Origin: an uncultured Sterolibacterium sp.
GTDB lineage: Bacteria > Pseudomonadota > Gammaproteobacteria > Burkholderiales > Rhodocyclaceae
DNA: 64,000 nucleotides
Direction of reading: 5' to 3'
Assembly (NCBI GenBank): GCA_903930535.1
Contig: CAIYYX010000099.1
Coordinates: 1-64,000, forward strand
Position 1 is the first letter of the stretch, and every line of letters begins with the position of its first letter. The position numbers and the translations under genes were made by a program. The notes below the pieces were generated by a model. The model was given only the letters and a program-made list of their open reading frames with translations. It had not been told where the DNA came from and ran no database searches. Positions 1-8,820 of this stretch are shown in pieces.

Positions 1-797
1 CGCAAAACCTCCAGCAAGTCGCGGCATTGCTGTTTGGTATTGCAAAAAGCCAGGGTGCTGACCGGGCGGAAGTGCCGGAGCAAAAGCCCTACGGCCGACA
101 GCCGCCCTTCTTCCTTGACCTCATAGAAACGCTGACGAATCTTGCTGCCCTCGTGCTGCTCCAAAAGCTTCACTTCCTGCGGCTGGCGCAAAAACTGTCG
201 GCTGAGCCTGGCAATGCCCTCGGGGTAGGTGGCTGAGAAGAGCAGGGTCTGGCGCTCCGCAGGGCAGGCGCTGGCAACGACGACCATGTCGTCGATAAAG
301 CCCATGTCCAGCATGCGATCGGCTTCGTCGAATACCAGGGTGTTCAACGCATCCAGCCTGAGGCTGCCACGCTCGATGTGATCCATGATGCGTCCCGGCG
401 TGCCCACCACGATGTGCGCGCCGTGCTCCAACGAGGAGATCTGCGGGCGCAAGGGGGTTCCACCGCAAAGGGTGATGATCTTGATGTTGTCTACACTGGC
501 TAAGCGGCGGATCTCCTTTGTCACCTGGTCGGCCAGCTCGCGCGTAGGGCACAGCACCAGGGCCTGCACGGCAAAGCGGCGCACGTTCAGCCGGGTCAGC
601 AGGGTCAAGGCAAAGGCCGCCGTCTTGCCGCTGCCCGTCTTGGCCTGGGCGATCAGGTCATGGCCAGAAAGGGTGATGGGCAGGCTGGCTGCCTGAATCG
701 GCGTCATCAGGAGATAGCCCTGGCGATCCAGATTGGCGAGAATGGCTGGTGATAGAGGCAGTTCTTTGAAGGACAGGGATGGCGTCGGCAGGGGCAT
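1..797 (-). CDS. dbpA: ATP-dependent RNA helicase DbpA, 5' part (runs off left edge)
   Basis: DEAD-box RNA helicase; the DbpA type works on 23S rRNA during assembly of the large ribosomal subunit. About 265 N-terminal residues are present. Visible in order are the Q-motif region (MTPIQAASLP), Walker A AKTGSGKT, PTRELADQ, TPGR, DEADRMLDMGF, the SAT motif and the start of the second RecA lobe (FCNTKQQC). Motif spacing and wording resemble E. coli DbpA as I recall it. The diagnostic C-terminal RNA-binding domain is outside the window, so a RhlE-like paralogue is possible. No Shine-Dalgarno is visible before the ATG; a TATAAT sits only a few bases upstream. Confidence 0.85.
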   Translation of the reverse strand, partial: MPLPTPSLSFKELPLSPAILANLDRQGYLLMTPIQAASLPITLSGHDLIAQAKTGSGKTAAFALTLLTRLNVRRFAVQALVLCPTRELADQVTKEIRRLASVDNIKIITLCGGTPLRPQISSLEHGAHIVVGTPGRIMDHIERGSLRLDALNTLVFDEADRMLDMGFIDDMVVVASACPAERQTLLFSATYPEGIARLSRQFLRQPQEVKLLEQHEGSKIRQRFYEVKEEGRLSAVGLLLRHFRPVSTLAFCNTKQQCRDLLEVL

Positions 798-875
798 GCC
801 GGATTATAGCGGGTAAGCTGGCCTGACCCGCCACGCCCGCTGCAGAAAGCGGGCGTGCTTTCTCAACTTCCAGGC

Positions 876-1877
876 TTACTTGGCCGGGATGCCTGCGACT
901 TCCTTGCGGATGGCAGCAAGGATTTCCTTGCCAACGCGCGATGCCATCTCATCCTGCACCGGCGTCATGGCCTTGATCCATGCCGCCTTCTCGGCCGCTG
1001 TGGGAATATGGATTTCGGTCTTGCCTGAAGCCTTGATGGCGGCGAAAGCGGCAGCAGCATCCTTGTCCGCGACATCATCATTGTAGGCCGTCGCATCCTT
1101 CATCGCGCCTTCGAGAAGGGTGCGGACATCCGCAGGCAAACCCTCCCAGAACTTCTTGTTCACGACGACGGCGTAGCCGCTAAAGGTGTGACGGGTATCC
1201 GTCACGTACTTCTGGACCTCGTAATGTTTCTGCGTGTAAAGGTTTGAAATGGGACCGTCAGTACCATCCACGACGCCCGTCTGCAGCGCCTGATAGACCT
1301 CGGAAAATGCCAGGGACTGCGGCAGCGCGCCGACAGAGCGCATGATCGCCGAATTCACCTTGGAGGAATTGATGCGCATCTTCAGACCCTTCATGTCCCC
1401 GGGCTTGTAGATCGCCCTGTTGGCGCTCATGACCCTGAAGCCGTTATCCCAGAAGGCGAGGCCGATGACCCCACTTTTCTCCAGGCTTTTCAGGAGACGC
1501 TTGCCGATCGGTCCGCGCGTCACCTTGTGCAAGGCCTCTTCGCTGGTGAACATGTAGGGCAGATCGAGCGCCTCGAATTCAGGCAGCCCCATCGGGCCGA
1601 ATTTGCTGGTCACCGGCGCCAGCATCTGCACCGCACCGAGTTGCAGCGCTTCGAGCTCCTCCTTGTCCTTGTAGAGCTGGCTGTTGGGATAGACCTCGAC
1701 CTTGACCCGTCCCTTGCTGCGTTCTTCGGCTAGCTGTTTGAACCTGTCCGCTGCCTGGCCCTTGGGATTGTCGGAGGCGGCGACATGGCTGAACTTGATG
1801 ACGATGACGGGATCCGCGGCGAACGCGGATTCCATGAGCGCCAGAGAGGCGGTCAGCAAAGCGAGCATGAGTTTCAT
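876..1877 (-). CDS. TRAP-type solute-binding protein, DctP family
   Basis: Periplasmic receptor of the TRAP transporter family, 333 residues, the usual length. A signal peptide ends near residue 20 (SAFAADP). The body shows the DctP pattern: IKFSHVAASDNPKGQAA near the start, the PNSQLY segment, and the RINSS and EVYQALQTGVVDG motifs that contact a substrate carboxylate in characterised members. A Shine-Dalgarno AGGAGA precedes the ATG. It is the last gene of a nine-gene leftward operon, 33 bp after the lyase gene. No DctQ or DctM membrane partner is encoded nearby, so it must use a distant transporter or act as a stand-alone receptor. The ligand is probably an organic acid related to the operon's substrate (inference). 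Confidence 0.85.
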   Translation of the reverse strand: MKLMLALLTASLALMESAFAADPVIVIKFSHVAASDNPKGQAADRFKQLAEERSKGRVKVEVYPNSQLYKDKEELEALQLGAVQMLAPVTSKFGPMGLPEFEALDLPYMFTSEEALHKVTRGPIGKRLLKSLEKSGVIGLAFWDNGFRVMSANRAIYKPGDMKGLKMRINSSKVNSAIMRSVGALPQSLAFSEVYQALQTGVVDGTDGPISNLYTQKHYEVQKYVTDTRHTFSGYAVVVNKKFWEGLPADVRTLLEGAMKDATAYNDDVADKDAAAAFAAIKASGKTEIHIPTAAEKAAWIKAMTPVQDEMASRVGKEILAAIRKEVAGIPAK

Positions 1878-1910
1878 GATTTGTCTCCTGATGAGTTACA
1901 GCTGCCAATC

Positions 1911-3260
1911 TTAAGCTTTGAGTTTGCGCAATACCCGATCGACCATTTCCCCCGAAAGACCGAGGTAATTTGCCGGGTCGCAGAGCTTGGCCAATGCGGC
2001 TCTGTCCATATGTTTTGCTATCTCGGCATTGGCCACGAGCAAATCGAGCAGCGGCCTGTCTTCCTTGATGGCTACACGGCAGATGTCGTAGACCAGGTCG
2101 TGCGCATACTCACGACCAAGATGCGGCCCAAGGCCCATCATAACCGCCTCGGACACCACCAGTCCATTGGTCATGTCCAGATTGGCGCGCATCCTCTTGA
2201 CATCGACTTCCAGGCCCTCCGCGACAAAGCGCGATTGTGCCAGCGCGCCGGCCGTCAGACAAAAAGCCTCCGGCAGCACGATCCATTCTATCTCCCAGGG
2301 GCCGGTCGATCGTTCATGATCGGCGATATTGGCATCGAGCAAGGCTGCGACATGCTGGCGCACGACGCTGGCACAGGCGTGGATGTAGCAGGATGAAATG
2401 GGATTGCGCTTTTGCGGCATGGTGCTGCTGGAGCCGCGACCATGCGCGAAGGGTTCGTACACTTCGCCGACTTCGGTCTGCATCATGAGCTTCACATCGG
2501 TCGAGAACTTGCCCAGCGTGCCGGTGACGAGGCCGAGAAAGCATCCGACTTCGGCGATGTTGTCGCGGATGGTATGCCAGGCGATGTCCGGCTGGCCGAG
2601 ACCGAGCTCCTGCATCAGACCGGCCTGGGTCTCCAGGCCGCCCACCGCCAGGGAGGCCAGCGTTCCCGAGGCGCCGGCGAATTCCCCGACCAGGATGCGC
2701 GGGCGGATTTCCGTCAGGCGCTGGCGATGCCGCTCGACGGCAGAAAGCAGCCCGGCAATCTTGTAGCCGAAGGTGATGGGTACGGCCTGCTGCAGATTGC
2801 TGCGACCTATCATGGGCGTGTCGCGATGGCGCTTCGCCAGATCGGCCAGCGCCTTCGAAAATGCCGTCAGTTCGGAGTCAACAATCTCCAGTGCTTCGCG
2901 GATCTGCAGGATGGTCGCCGTATCCGTGATGTCCTGGGTCGTCGCACCCCAGTGACAGAACTCGCCAAGCTTGTCGCGGCACAGAGCGTTGATCTGCGAC
3001 ACCACGCCGAGTATTGGATAGCCAATGCGCTGCGTCTGTCCGGCAAGCTTGACCATGTCGATCTTGTCCAGCTTGCAATTCCTGACAATTTCTTCCGCCG
3101 CATCGGCAGGAATGATGCCAAGGCGTCCCTGAACTCGGGCCAATGCCGCTTCGATATCCAGATATTTCTGCGTGCGGTTCTCGTCGGACCAAACTTTGCG
3201 CATGGCTTCCGTGCTGAAGATATTCCCGAATATGACGGAATCGATGATTGTTGCTGCCAT
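1911..3260 (-). CDS. Fumarase/aspartase-superfamily lyase (PcaB/adenylosuccinate lyase-like)
   Basis: Homotetrameric lyase/cycloisomerase of the fumarase II superfamily, 449 residues. The superfamily signature is seen as GSSSTMPQKRNP near residue 275, with the upstream TTQD motif (HWGATTQDITDTA) carrying general-acid residues. The C-terminal part has the EYAHDLVYDICR helix typical of 3-carboxy-cis,cis-muconate cycloisomerase (PcaB) and adenylosuccinate lyase relatives. Purine PurB is unlikely: the gene sits in a catabolic operon between a class II aldolase gene and a solute receptor, and the signature is MPQKRNP rather than the usual MPHKRNP or MPYKRNP. The likely reaction is an elimination or cycloisomerisation on a dicarboxylic intermediate (inference). 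A GGAGGC Shine-Dalgarno supports the start. Confidence 0.75.
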   Translation of the reverse strand: MAATIIDSVIFGNIFSTEAMRKVWSDENRTQKYLDIEAALARVQGRLGIIPADAAEEIVRNCKLDKIDMVKLAGQTQRIGYPILGVVSQINALCRDKLGEFCHWGATTQDITDTATILQIREALEIVDSELTAFSKALADLAKRHRDTPMIGRSNLQQAVPITFGYKIAGLLSAVERHRQRLTEIRPRILVGEFAGASGTLASLAVGGLETQAGLMQELGLGQPDIAWHTIRDNIAEVGCFLGLVTGTLGKFSTDVKLMMQTEVGEVYEPFAHGRGSSSTMPQKRNPISSCYIHACASVVRQHVAALLDANIADHERSTGPWEIEWIVLPEAFCLTAGALAQSRFVAEGLEVDVKRMRANLDMTNGLVVSEAVMMGLGPHLGREYAHDLVYDICRVAIKEDRPLLDLLVANAEIAKHMDRAALAKLCDPANYLGLSGEMVDRVLRKLKA

Positions 3261-3291
3261 GTTGCCTCCAGAGTGATTGACCGCCGGTCAA

Positions 3292-4011
3292 CTAGTCGAT
3301 CTTGCCGACGCTTCTTTTCCAGAGTTCCCACGGCCGGCCGATCACGCCATTGTTGGTCTCAGTGGCGAGTCTTGCCTCCTCAGGATCGAGAAAGGTGATG
3401 GGCCCGAGCTTGCCGGCCTCCGACTGGAGGTGGGCATTGACCTCGGTGTAGATCGCGCGGAACACTGCCTGCGGAATCGAGTTTCCCACGGCGGTCGAGC
3501 CGTGGCCGCGCATCAGCACCACGGCCTGGTCGCCAAGAGCGCGGGCGAGAGAAGCGCCGAGGGTGTTGTCGCGAATCAGCATGTCTGTCATTCCTGCTTC
3601 CTTGCGGATGTCGAAGATAGGCGTACCGTTGCCGAGGAAAGAACTCATGTGATAGAGGGGACGCAGGTTCGCGCCAGTCACGCCGAAGGGGATAACGCTG
3701 GGCGAATGGCTATGAACCACGGACTTCACATCGGGCCTGGCCTTGTAGATGGCGCCGTGGATGAATATCTCCAGATAGACCGTGCGCCCGTTCGCATTGA
3801 TCGCATTGCCGTCGAGGTCGAATTCGATGATGTCGGCAGAAGTCACCAGGGCTGGCGCCATGCTGCGCGCAAGCAGGAAGCGGTTCGGATTTTTGTCGTG
3901 GCGCGCGCTCACATGTCCGAAGCCGTCGACGACCCCCTGGGCCGCGAGTATGCGATTCGCTGCCACCAGATCCTCGATCAGATTGCCATCAGGTTCGCCT
4001 GCTGTAGTCAT
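3292..4011 (-). CDS. Class II aldolase/adducin-family protein, possible decarboxylase
   Basis: A 239-residue protein of the class II aldolase/adducin fold, a metal-dependent lyase. The metal-binding pair is visible as VVHSHSPS near residue 100 and MRGHGSTAVG near residue 165, with an N-terminal GHVSARHDKNPN loop that binds acid groups in relatives. The fold includes fuculose-phosphate aldolase. It also includes decarboxylases of aromatic or ring-cleavage acids, for example 3,4-dihydroxyphthalate decarboxylase (PhtC) and HCOMODA decarboxylase, from memory. The neighbouring aldehyde dehydrogenase, PcaB-like lyase and dihydroxyphthalate-decarboxylase-like gene make a decarboxylase role more likely than a sugar aldolase (inference). 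It is 20 bp after the aldehyde dehydrogenase gene and clearly co-transcribed. Confidence 0.75.
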   Translation of the reverse strand: MTTAGEPDGNLIEDLVAANRILAAQGVVDGFGHVSARHDKNPNRFLLARSMAPALVTSADIIEFDLDGNAINANGRTVYLEIFIHGAIYKARPDVKSVVHSHSPSVIPFGVTGANLRPLYHMSSFLGNGTPIFDIRKEAGMTDMLIRDNTLGASLARALGDQAVVLMRGHGSTAVGNSIPQAVFRAIYTEVNAHLQSEAGKLGPITFLDPEEARLATETNNGVIGRPWELWKRSVGKID

Positions 4012-4031
4012 GCCGTTCTCCTATGTCGAAA

Positions 4032-5507
4032 TCAATCTCGTGCCTTCGCCGGCTTGAGACTGATGTGAATGTTTTTTTCCTGAGTGAAGGCTATCATTTC
4101 TTCCAGGCACTCCTCGCGGCCGATCCCCGACTGCTTAAAGCCGCCGAAGGGCGCGCCCAGGAAGTGTTTTGAGACTTCATTGACCCAGACGAAGCCGGCC
4201 TGTACCCGCATCGCCGTGCGGTGTGCCGTGACAAGATCACGGGTCCAGATCGAGCAGCTCAGGCCATACTCGAGCGCGTTGACGTCCTCCAGCATGGCTG
4301 CCTCGTCGCTCCATGGCAGAACGGACAGGACGGGGCCGAAAATCTCCTCGGTCGCTATCCGCATCTTTGGCGTGACATCGGCGAACACCGTCGGCTCGAT
4401 GAAGAAGCCGCGGGCTAACGCCGGGTCATCCGGCCGCCCGCCGCCGCAGACAAGCCTCGCTCCCTCGGCTCGCCCCACTTCGATGTAGCCGAGAACGCGA
4501 TCGAACTGCACTTGGCTGACAAGGGCGCCCATGCTCGTTTCCATGTCTGTCGGGATGCCCGGCTTGAATTTGCTGCAGTGCTTCTTGATGTTTCCGAGCA
4601 CGGCATCGTATATGGACTGGTGGACGAAGGCCCGGCTGGTCGAGCCGCAGGACTGTCCGCACCAGGTGAAATTCATGCCGGCGACCATGGCCGCGGCAAC
4701 CTCGTCCGGGTCAGAATCGGGAAAAGCGATCAGGGCGTTCTTTCCTCCCAACTCAAGCATCACCGGCTTCACCGTGTCCGCCGCCGCCCGCATCACCGCT
4801 CGCCCGGCCGGCACGCTGCCTATCAAGGCAATCTTGTCGACACCAGGGTGCGATGCCAGCGCCGCACCGGCATCCCGCCCGCCCGGCAGAAGATTGAATA
4901 CGCCTGCCGGCAACAGACCTTCTATCAGTTCCGCGAAGCGCAGAGCAGACAATGGCGCCTGCTCCGGGGGCTTCATGATCACCGCATTGCCGACGGCCAA
5001 GGGCGCAGCCGATTTGCCGGCACAGAACATCAGCGGATGGTTGAAGGGGATGATTTTACCGACCACCCCCAGCGGCTCGCGCACAGAATAGTTCACCGCA
5101 TCCGGACCCATGGGGATGGACGAGCCCTTCGCTTCGGTGACCAGGCCGGCAAAGAATTCCATCTGCGCCGCAGCGATCAGCGCATCGCTGGTCATCTCGC
5201 GCACCGGATTGCCGCAGTCGGCGGCATCGAGCAGCGCGAATTCCTTGGCATGGCTACGCAGGAGCTCGGCTATCCTTCTCAGGATCTTGGCGCGCTCCAA
5301 GGGCAATACTCGACTCCATTCCTTGAAACCCTGCCGCGCAGCGGCGACCGCGGCGTCCACGTCAGCGGCACCGGCCTGCGCCACGCGGCCGAGGATTTCT
5401 CCTGTGCCAGGGCTGGTGATCTCGGCATAGAGACCCGACTGCGGAGCATGCCAGCCGCCGCCGTAATAGAGATCGAAATGCTTCGGCAATACTTTCTTGT
5501 GGGGCAT
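4032..5507 (-). CDS. NAD(P)+-dependent aldehyde dehydrogenase
   Basis: Cytosolic aldehyde dehydrogenase superfamily enzyme, 491 residues, full length. Visible are the NAD-binding segment PFNHPLMF, IMKPPEQAPLSAL, the nucleotide-loop ALIGSVPAGRAV, the general-base motif LELGGKNA, the catalytic-cysteine region WCGQSCGSTSR and EEIFGPVLSV. The catalytic motif GQSCGSTSR differs from the common GQxCxA form; the second Cys is the expected nucleophile. It probably oxidises a semialdehyde or aldehyde made by the operon's ThDP enzyme or ring-cleavage decarboxylase (inference). It lies 11 bp after the gene for the ABC substrate-binding protein and 20 bp before the aldolase gene. Exact substrate unknown. 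Confidence 0.88.
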   Translation of the reverse strand: MPHKKVLPKHFDLYYGGGWHAPQSGLYAEITSPGTGEILGRVAQAGAADVDAAVAAARQGFKEWSRVLPLERAKILRRIAELLRSHAKEFALLDAADCGNPVREMTSDALIAAAQMEFFAGLVTEAKGSSIPMGPDAVNYSVREPLGVVGKIIPFNHPLMFCAGKSAAPLAVGNAVIMKPPEQAPLSALRFAELIEGLLPAGVFNLLPGGRDAGAALASHPGVDKIALIGSVPAGRAVMRAAADTVKPVMLELGGKNALIAFPDSDPDEVAAAMVAGMNFTWCGQSCGSTSRAFVHQSIYDAVLGNIKKHCSKFKPGIPTDMETSMGALVSQVQFDRVLGYIEVGRAEGARLVCGGGRPDDPALARGFFIEPTVFADVTPKMRIATEEIFGPVLSVLPWSDEAAMLEDVNALEYGLSCSIWTRDLVTAHRTAMRVQAGFVWVNEVSKHFLGAPFGGFKQSGIGREECLEEMIAFTQEKNIHISLKPAKARD

Positions 5508-5518
5508 CGTGGGTCCTG

Positions 5519-6481
5519 TTACTTGATGGGAGTCTGTATGTGGATCATGGGGGCAATCTGTTCACGGGTCATCGGCGACGGGATGAATTTTCCAGCGTAC
5601 GCCTCGGCCAGCGTCGTCTCCAGGCCCAGGATCTTGTCGGGATCCAGCATGGCCTTGCTGAAGAACTCGTCACGCGTACGCTTTGCCTGAGCTTCGGTCA
5701 CCTTCGCGAACTCGGCGTAGATCGTCATCGCCTGCGGACTGCTGTACATCCAGTCAACCGTTTCGCGATAAGCCTGCATGAACTTTGCGATCGTCTCCTT
5801 GCGCTTGTCCAGCACGCCTGCATTGACGATGACAAAACGCACCGTCTGGCCCTTGATCGACGGGATGTCGTTACCGCGGGCGAGGATGCGGATCTTGCCC
5901 TGCTCCATGGCCTCGAGCCCGAACGGGGGAGCAGACCAGCCGACATCGATCTGGCCGGACATCACCTGGGTGAAGGTTGCCGCAGGCCCGCCGGTCGCCG
6001 TCAGCTTGGGCTTGGCGCCGGACATCTTGACGAATTCCAGCACGATACTGTGGGTCGAGGAGCCGTTGGTCGAGTAGGCCATGGTCTTGCCGGTGGTGTC
6101 GGCGAGGGTCTTGATCGGGGAGGCAGTCGGAACATACCAGTAGTCGGCCGCCCCGGTCGTCTCGGCGCCGAGCACGCGAACCGGCGCGCCCTTGACATAG
6201 GCGCTTATGACGCCGGCCGCACCGGCGGCAATACCGATATCGACGCTGCCGGAAATCACCGCTTGCTGGGTTTCCCCACCACCCTGCGTATAAACCAGTT
6301 CGAGGTTGAGTCCTCTCTTCTTGAAAATGCCGGCCCTTTGTCCCAGTTCGGGCACCGAGGTATCCCAGTTGCCGCGCTGGCCGATGGCCAACTTCAACGT
6401 TTCCTGGGCGAAGGCCGACGGGCCCGGCAGCGAACCCAGCAGCACGATTGCCACTAGGGCAAAATATTTGGACCAATTCAT
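5519..6481 (-). CDS. ABC transporter substrate-binding protein, NitT/TauT (SsuA/NMT1-like) type
   Basis: Periplasmic binding protein of 320 residues with a signal peptide ending near SAFAQ. It follows the NMT1/SsuA pattern: LKLAIGQRGNWDTS at the mature N terminus, AGIFKKRGLNLELVYTQGG in the first lobe, and SGQIDVGWSAPP near residue 180, where these proteins recognise small organic anions. It is encoded immediately downstream of its two permeases and ATPase, so the importer is complete (SBP, 2 TMD, 1 NBD). Family ligands include sulfonates, taurine, nitrate, thiamine precursors and aromatic carboxylates. Context favours an organic acid consumed by the adjacent enzymes, but the ligand cannot be read from sequence. 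Confidence 0.85.
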   Translation of the reverse strand: MNWSKYFALVAIVLLGSLPGPSAFAQETLKLAIGQRGNWDTSVPELGQRAGIFKKRGLNLELVYTQGGGETQQAVISGSVDIGIAAGAAGVISAYVKGAPVRVLGAETTGAADYWYVPTASPIKTLADTTGKTMAYSTNGSSTHSIVLEFVKMSGAKPKLTATGGPAATFTQVMSGQIDVGWSAPPFGLEAMEQGKIRILARGNDIPSIKGQTVRFVIVNAGVLDKRKETIAKFMQAYRETVDWMYSSPQAMTIYAEFAKVTEAQAKRTRDEFFSKAMLDPDKILGLETTLAEAYAGKFIPSPMTREQIAPMIHIQTPIK

Positions 6482-6498
6482 GGTTCAGTCTCCTTAAG

Positions 6499-7239
6499 TT
6501 AGATTTCTGAAACTGCCAGGCCGCCCAGCCTGCTGATGATTGCATTGACCAGAATGGCGAGCGCAAAGACCACGAGCAGCAACGCATACATGCCCGGCAT
6601 GTCGAACTGGCTGTAGCTTTGCATGACCAGGAAACCGAGGCCGCGATTGGACAGTTTGGTCTCCGCGAGCAGCACCCCGATCACCGAGACGCCGAAGCCG
6701 AGCCGTAGGCCATTCAACATGGGATGGCGCATCGCCGGAAAATAAATCTTGGTCACCATTTGCCAGGTGGAGGCGCGAAAGCTCCGGCCGACCCGGATCA
6801 GGACTTGGTCGATCTGCCGCATCCCCGCCGCCGTGATCAGGGCCACGGGAAAGAAGCAGGAGATCGCGCCCATGGCAATCTTGGAACCGGGGCCAATGCC
6901 GAACCACATGATCATGACGGGAAAGAAAATGATTTTCGGGGTCGGGCCGAGATAATGGATGTAGGGCTCGAAAGACTTTCCCAGGAGGCGACTGCCGCCG
7001 AGAAGCAGGCCCGCCACCACGCCGATGGAGCCGCCGATGGCGAGCGAGATACCGACCTCGCCTGCCGTCGCCGAGAGATTATGATAGAAGTCCGCATTGA
7101 CGCCCAGATGTCCGAGTGCCGAGGCGATCTTGAGCAGGGACGGGACGACATCGCGAAACAGCAGACCGGATGCCGCCACGGCTTCCCAGAACAGCAGGAT
7201 ACTGCCGAGTATGGCCAGCCGCAGGAGGTTGAGCTTCAT
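6499..7239 (-). CDS. ABC transporter permease, NitT/TauT (SsuC-like) type
   Basis: Inner-membrane permease of about 246 residues with six predicted membrane segments and the cytoplasmic EAA loop (region GRSFRASTWQMVTKIYFPAM, near residue 150), the docking site for the ATPase. I chose the ATG that overlaps the preceding permease stop by 4 bp (ATGA), which implies translational coupling; a GTG four codons upstream is an alternative. With the next gene it forms a heterodimeric pore of an organic-anion importer. The adjacent SBP gene starts 18 bp downstream. Confidence 0.85.
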   Translation of the reverse strand: MKLNLLRLAILGSILLFWEAVAASGLLFRDVVPSLLKIASALGHLGVNADFYHNLSATAGEVGISLAIGGSIGVVAGLLLGGSRLLGKSFEPYIHYLGPTPKIIFFPVMIMWFGIGPGSKIAMGAISCFFPVALITAAGMRQIDQVLIRVGRSFRASTWQMVTKIYFPAMRHPMLNGLRLGFGVSVIGVLLAETKLSNRGLGFLVMQSYSQFDMPGMYALLLVVFALAILVNAIISRLGGLAVSEI

Positions 7240-8000
7240 GAGACCAACCACCGCTCGAGCTTCTCGCTGGCGATGAAAAAACAGATGCTGACCAGGATCA
7301 CGAAACAGATCGCCGCATACATGGCAGCCAGGTCGTAACGCTCGGCCAGCTCATTGACGAGTTGCCCGAGACCGCCGAAGTTGATCAGGAACTCGACGCC
7401 GACGATGTTGATCAGGGAAAACATCAGCCCCAGGCGCACACCGACGAAGATCACCGGCAAGGCCGAGGGAAAGCGTATTTTCCAGAATAGCTGCGAGGGA
7501 CTGAGACTGAAACTGCGGCCGACATCGAGCAGCACCTTGCGCGTTCCCGAGAGGCCTTCCACCGTTTTCAGGATGGCCGGCGGCAATCCTGAAACGAAAC
7601 CTATCATGACGATGGTCAGCGCGTTGCGGCCGAAGATCACCAGGAACAGGGGGTAGAGCAGCACCAGGGGAGCCGCGGCCAGGCCCGCCACCCATGATTC
7701 GCAGGCGCGGCGCAGGAGCCGGTTGCCGTGCAGAAGAGCGCCCAGCGCGACACCGACAAACGAGACCAGAAGCGCTGCCGCCAGGGCCTCGCCGGCGGTC
7801 GCCAGGAAGCGGCTCAACACATCCTCCTCGAGGATGATGCGCTCGAAACTCATCAGGACATCGCTGGGCAAGGGTACGATAAAGCGGCTTAACCATTCCA
7901 TGCGGATCGCGAGTTCGGCCAGCAGCAGGGCAACGGCAATCCCCCCCAGGCCCAGGGTCGCGGGCAGCCACTTTGCTTCGGCAAGAGGCCGGGTCGTCAT
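7236..8000 (-). CDS. ABC transporter permease, NitT/TauT (SsuC-like) type
   Basis: Second inner-membrane permease of the same importer, 254 residues, hydrophobic throughout, with an EAA-type loop (DVGRSFSLSPSQLFWKIRFP) that contacts the ATPase. It follows the ATPase gene by 4 bp and overlaps the next permease by 4 bp. The two permeases are only distantly similar, so the channel is heterodimeric rather than the homodimer common in SsuC or TauC systems. The C terminus EKLERWLVS is the short cytoplasmic tail usual for this family. Confidence 0.85.
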   Translation of the reverse strand: MTTRPLAEAKWLPATLGLGGIAVALLLAELAIRMEWLSRFIVPLPSDVLMSFERIILEEDVLSRFLATAGEALAAALLVSFVGVALGALLHGNRLLRRACESWVAGLAAAPLVLLYPLFLVIFGRNALTIVMIGFVSGLPPAILKTVEGLSGTRKVLLDVGRSFSLSPSQLFWKIRFPSALPVIFVGVRLGLMFSLINIVGVEFLINFGGLGQLVNELAERYDLAAMYAAICFVILVSICFFIASEKLERWLVS

Positions 8001-8004
8001 ACCC

Positions 8005-8820
8005 TCAATCCGCCTTCGGCAGGTGCGCCTCGGCGTCCTTCATGCCGAGGCTCGCTTCATCGCGCAGGTCGTTCCAGATCTCGGCCACATATTGACCGAA
8101 CTCCTTGCTGCCGATGATCTCGGCCGTACGCGGCCGCGGCAGTTTGATGTCTACGATGCTCTTCACCCTGCCCGGTCGATAAGTCATCACCAGGACGCGG
8201 TCGGACAATTGCACCGCTTCGGCAATGCTGTGGGTGATCAAAAGCGTGGTCTGGGCGAGCTCCTGCTGAATCTGCAGCACCTTGTCGCCCAGGAGCAGTC
8301 GCGTCTGTTCGTCGAGCGCAGCGAAGGGCTCGTCCATCAGCAGAACCTTGGGGGCGAAGGCGAGCGTCCGGGCAATCGCCACGCGCTGCCGCATGCCGCC
8401 GGAGAGCTGCGCCGGATGATGCCTCTCGAAACCCTTCAGGCCGACGAGTTGAAGATAGTGATGCACTCTTTCGATCCGTTCCTTCTTGGCAAGGCCTGCA
8501 AGCTCGAGCGGGAAGGCGACGTTGTCGGCGACCGTGCGCCAGGGAAAAGTGGATTCCTCCTGGAATACCATGCCTATCGCCGGATCCGGGCCGGACATGG
8601 TCCTCCCCTCGACGGCCACACTGCCTTCGTCGCCCTTGACGAGGCCGCCGATGACGTTGAACAGCGTCGACTTGCCGCAACCCGACGGTCCGATGATGGC
8701 CAGAACCTCGCCCTGAGCGACGGTGAACGAGACATGGTGGACCGCCGTGACGGTTTCGCGCGCAGTCACGAAACGCTTGACGATATTCTCGACGCGCAGT
8801 ACTTCTACGTTGGCATTCAT
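8005..8820 (-). CDS. ABC transporter ATP-binding protein, NitT/TauT (SsuB/TauB-like) type
   Basis: Nucleotide-binding subunit of 271 residues. Walker A is GPSGCGKSTLF (about residue 45), the Q-loop is in VFQEEST, the ABC signature reads LSGGMRQRVAIAR (about residue 145), Walker B is VLLMDEPFAALDEQTR, and the switch His is in LLITHSIAEA. This is the SsuB/TauB/NrtD layout. The start ATG overlaps the stop of the ThDP-enzyme gene (ATGA), so enzyme and importer are made from one transcript with coupled translation. That ties the imported compound to the enzyme's substrate (inference). Confidence 0.9.
   Translation of the reverse strand: MNANVEVLRVENIVKRFVTARETVTAVHHVSFTVAQGEVLAIIGPSGCGKSTLFNVIGGLVKGDEGSVAVEGRTMSGPDPAIGMVFQEESTFPWRTVADNVAFPLELAGLAKKERIERVHHYLQLVGLKGFERHHPAQLSGGMRQRVAIARTLAFAPKVLLMDEPFAALDEQTRLLLGDKVLQIQQELAQTTLLITHSIAEAVQLSDRVLVMTYRPGRVKSIVDIKLPRPRTAEIIGSKEFGQYVAEIWNDLRDEASLGMKDAEAHLPKAD

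Noticed and set aside
1911-3260. Reading this gene as purB
   Set aside because: It sits in a catabolic operon, and its motif wording fits the PcaB-like catabolic branch better than housekeeping adenylosuccinate lyase.
2412-3398. Long rightward frame of 328 codons opposite the lyase gene
   Set aside because: It is antisense to a gene with clear family motifs, has no motif of its own and crosses into the next gene; the codon structure of the opposite strand in high-GC DNA explains it.
4512-5690. Rightward frame of 392 codons opposite the aldehyde dehydrogenase gene
   Set aside because: Antisense shadow of a full-length, motif-complete enzyme gene.
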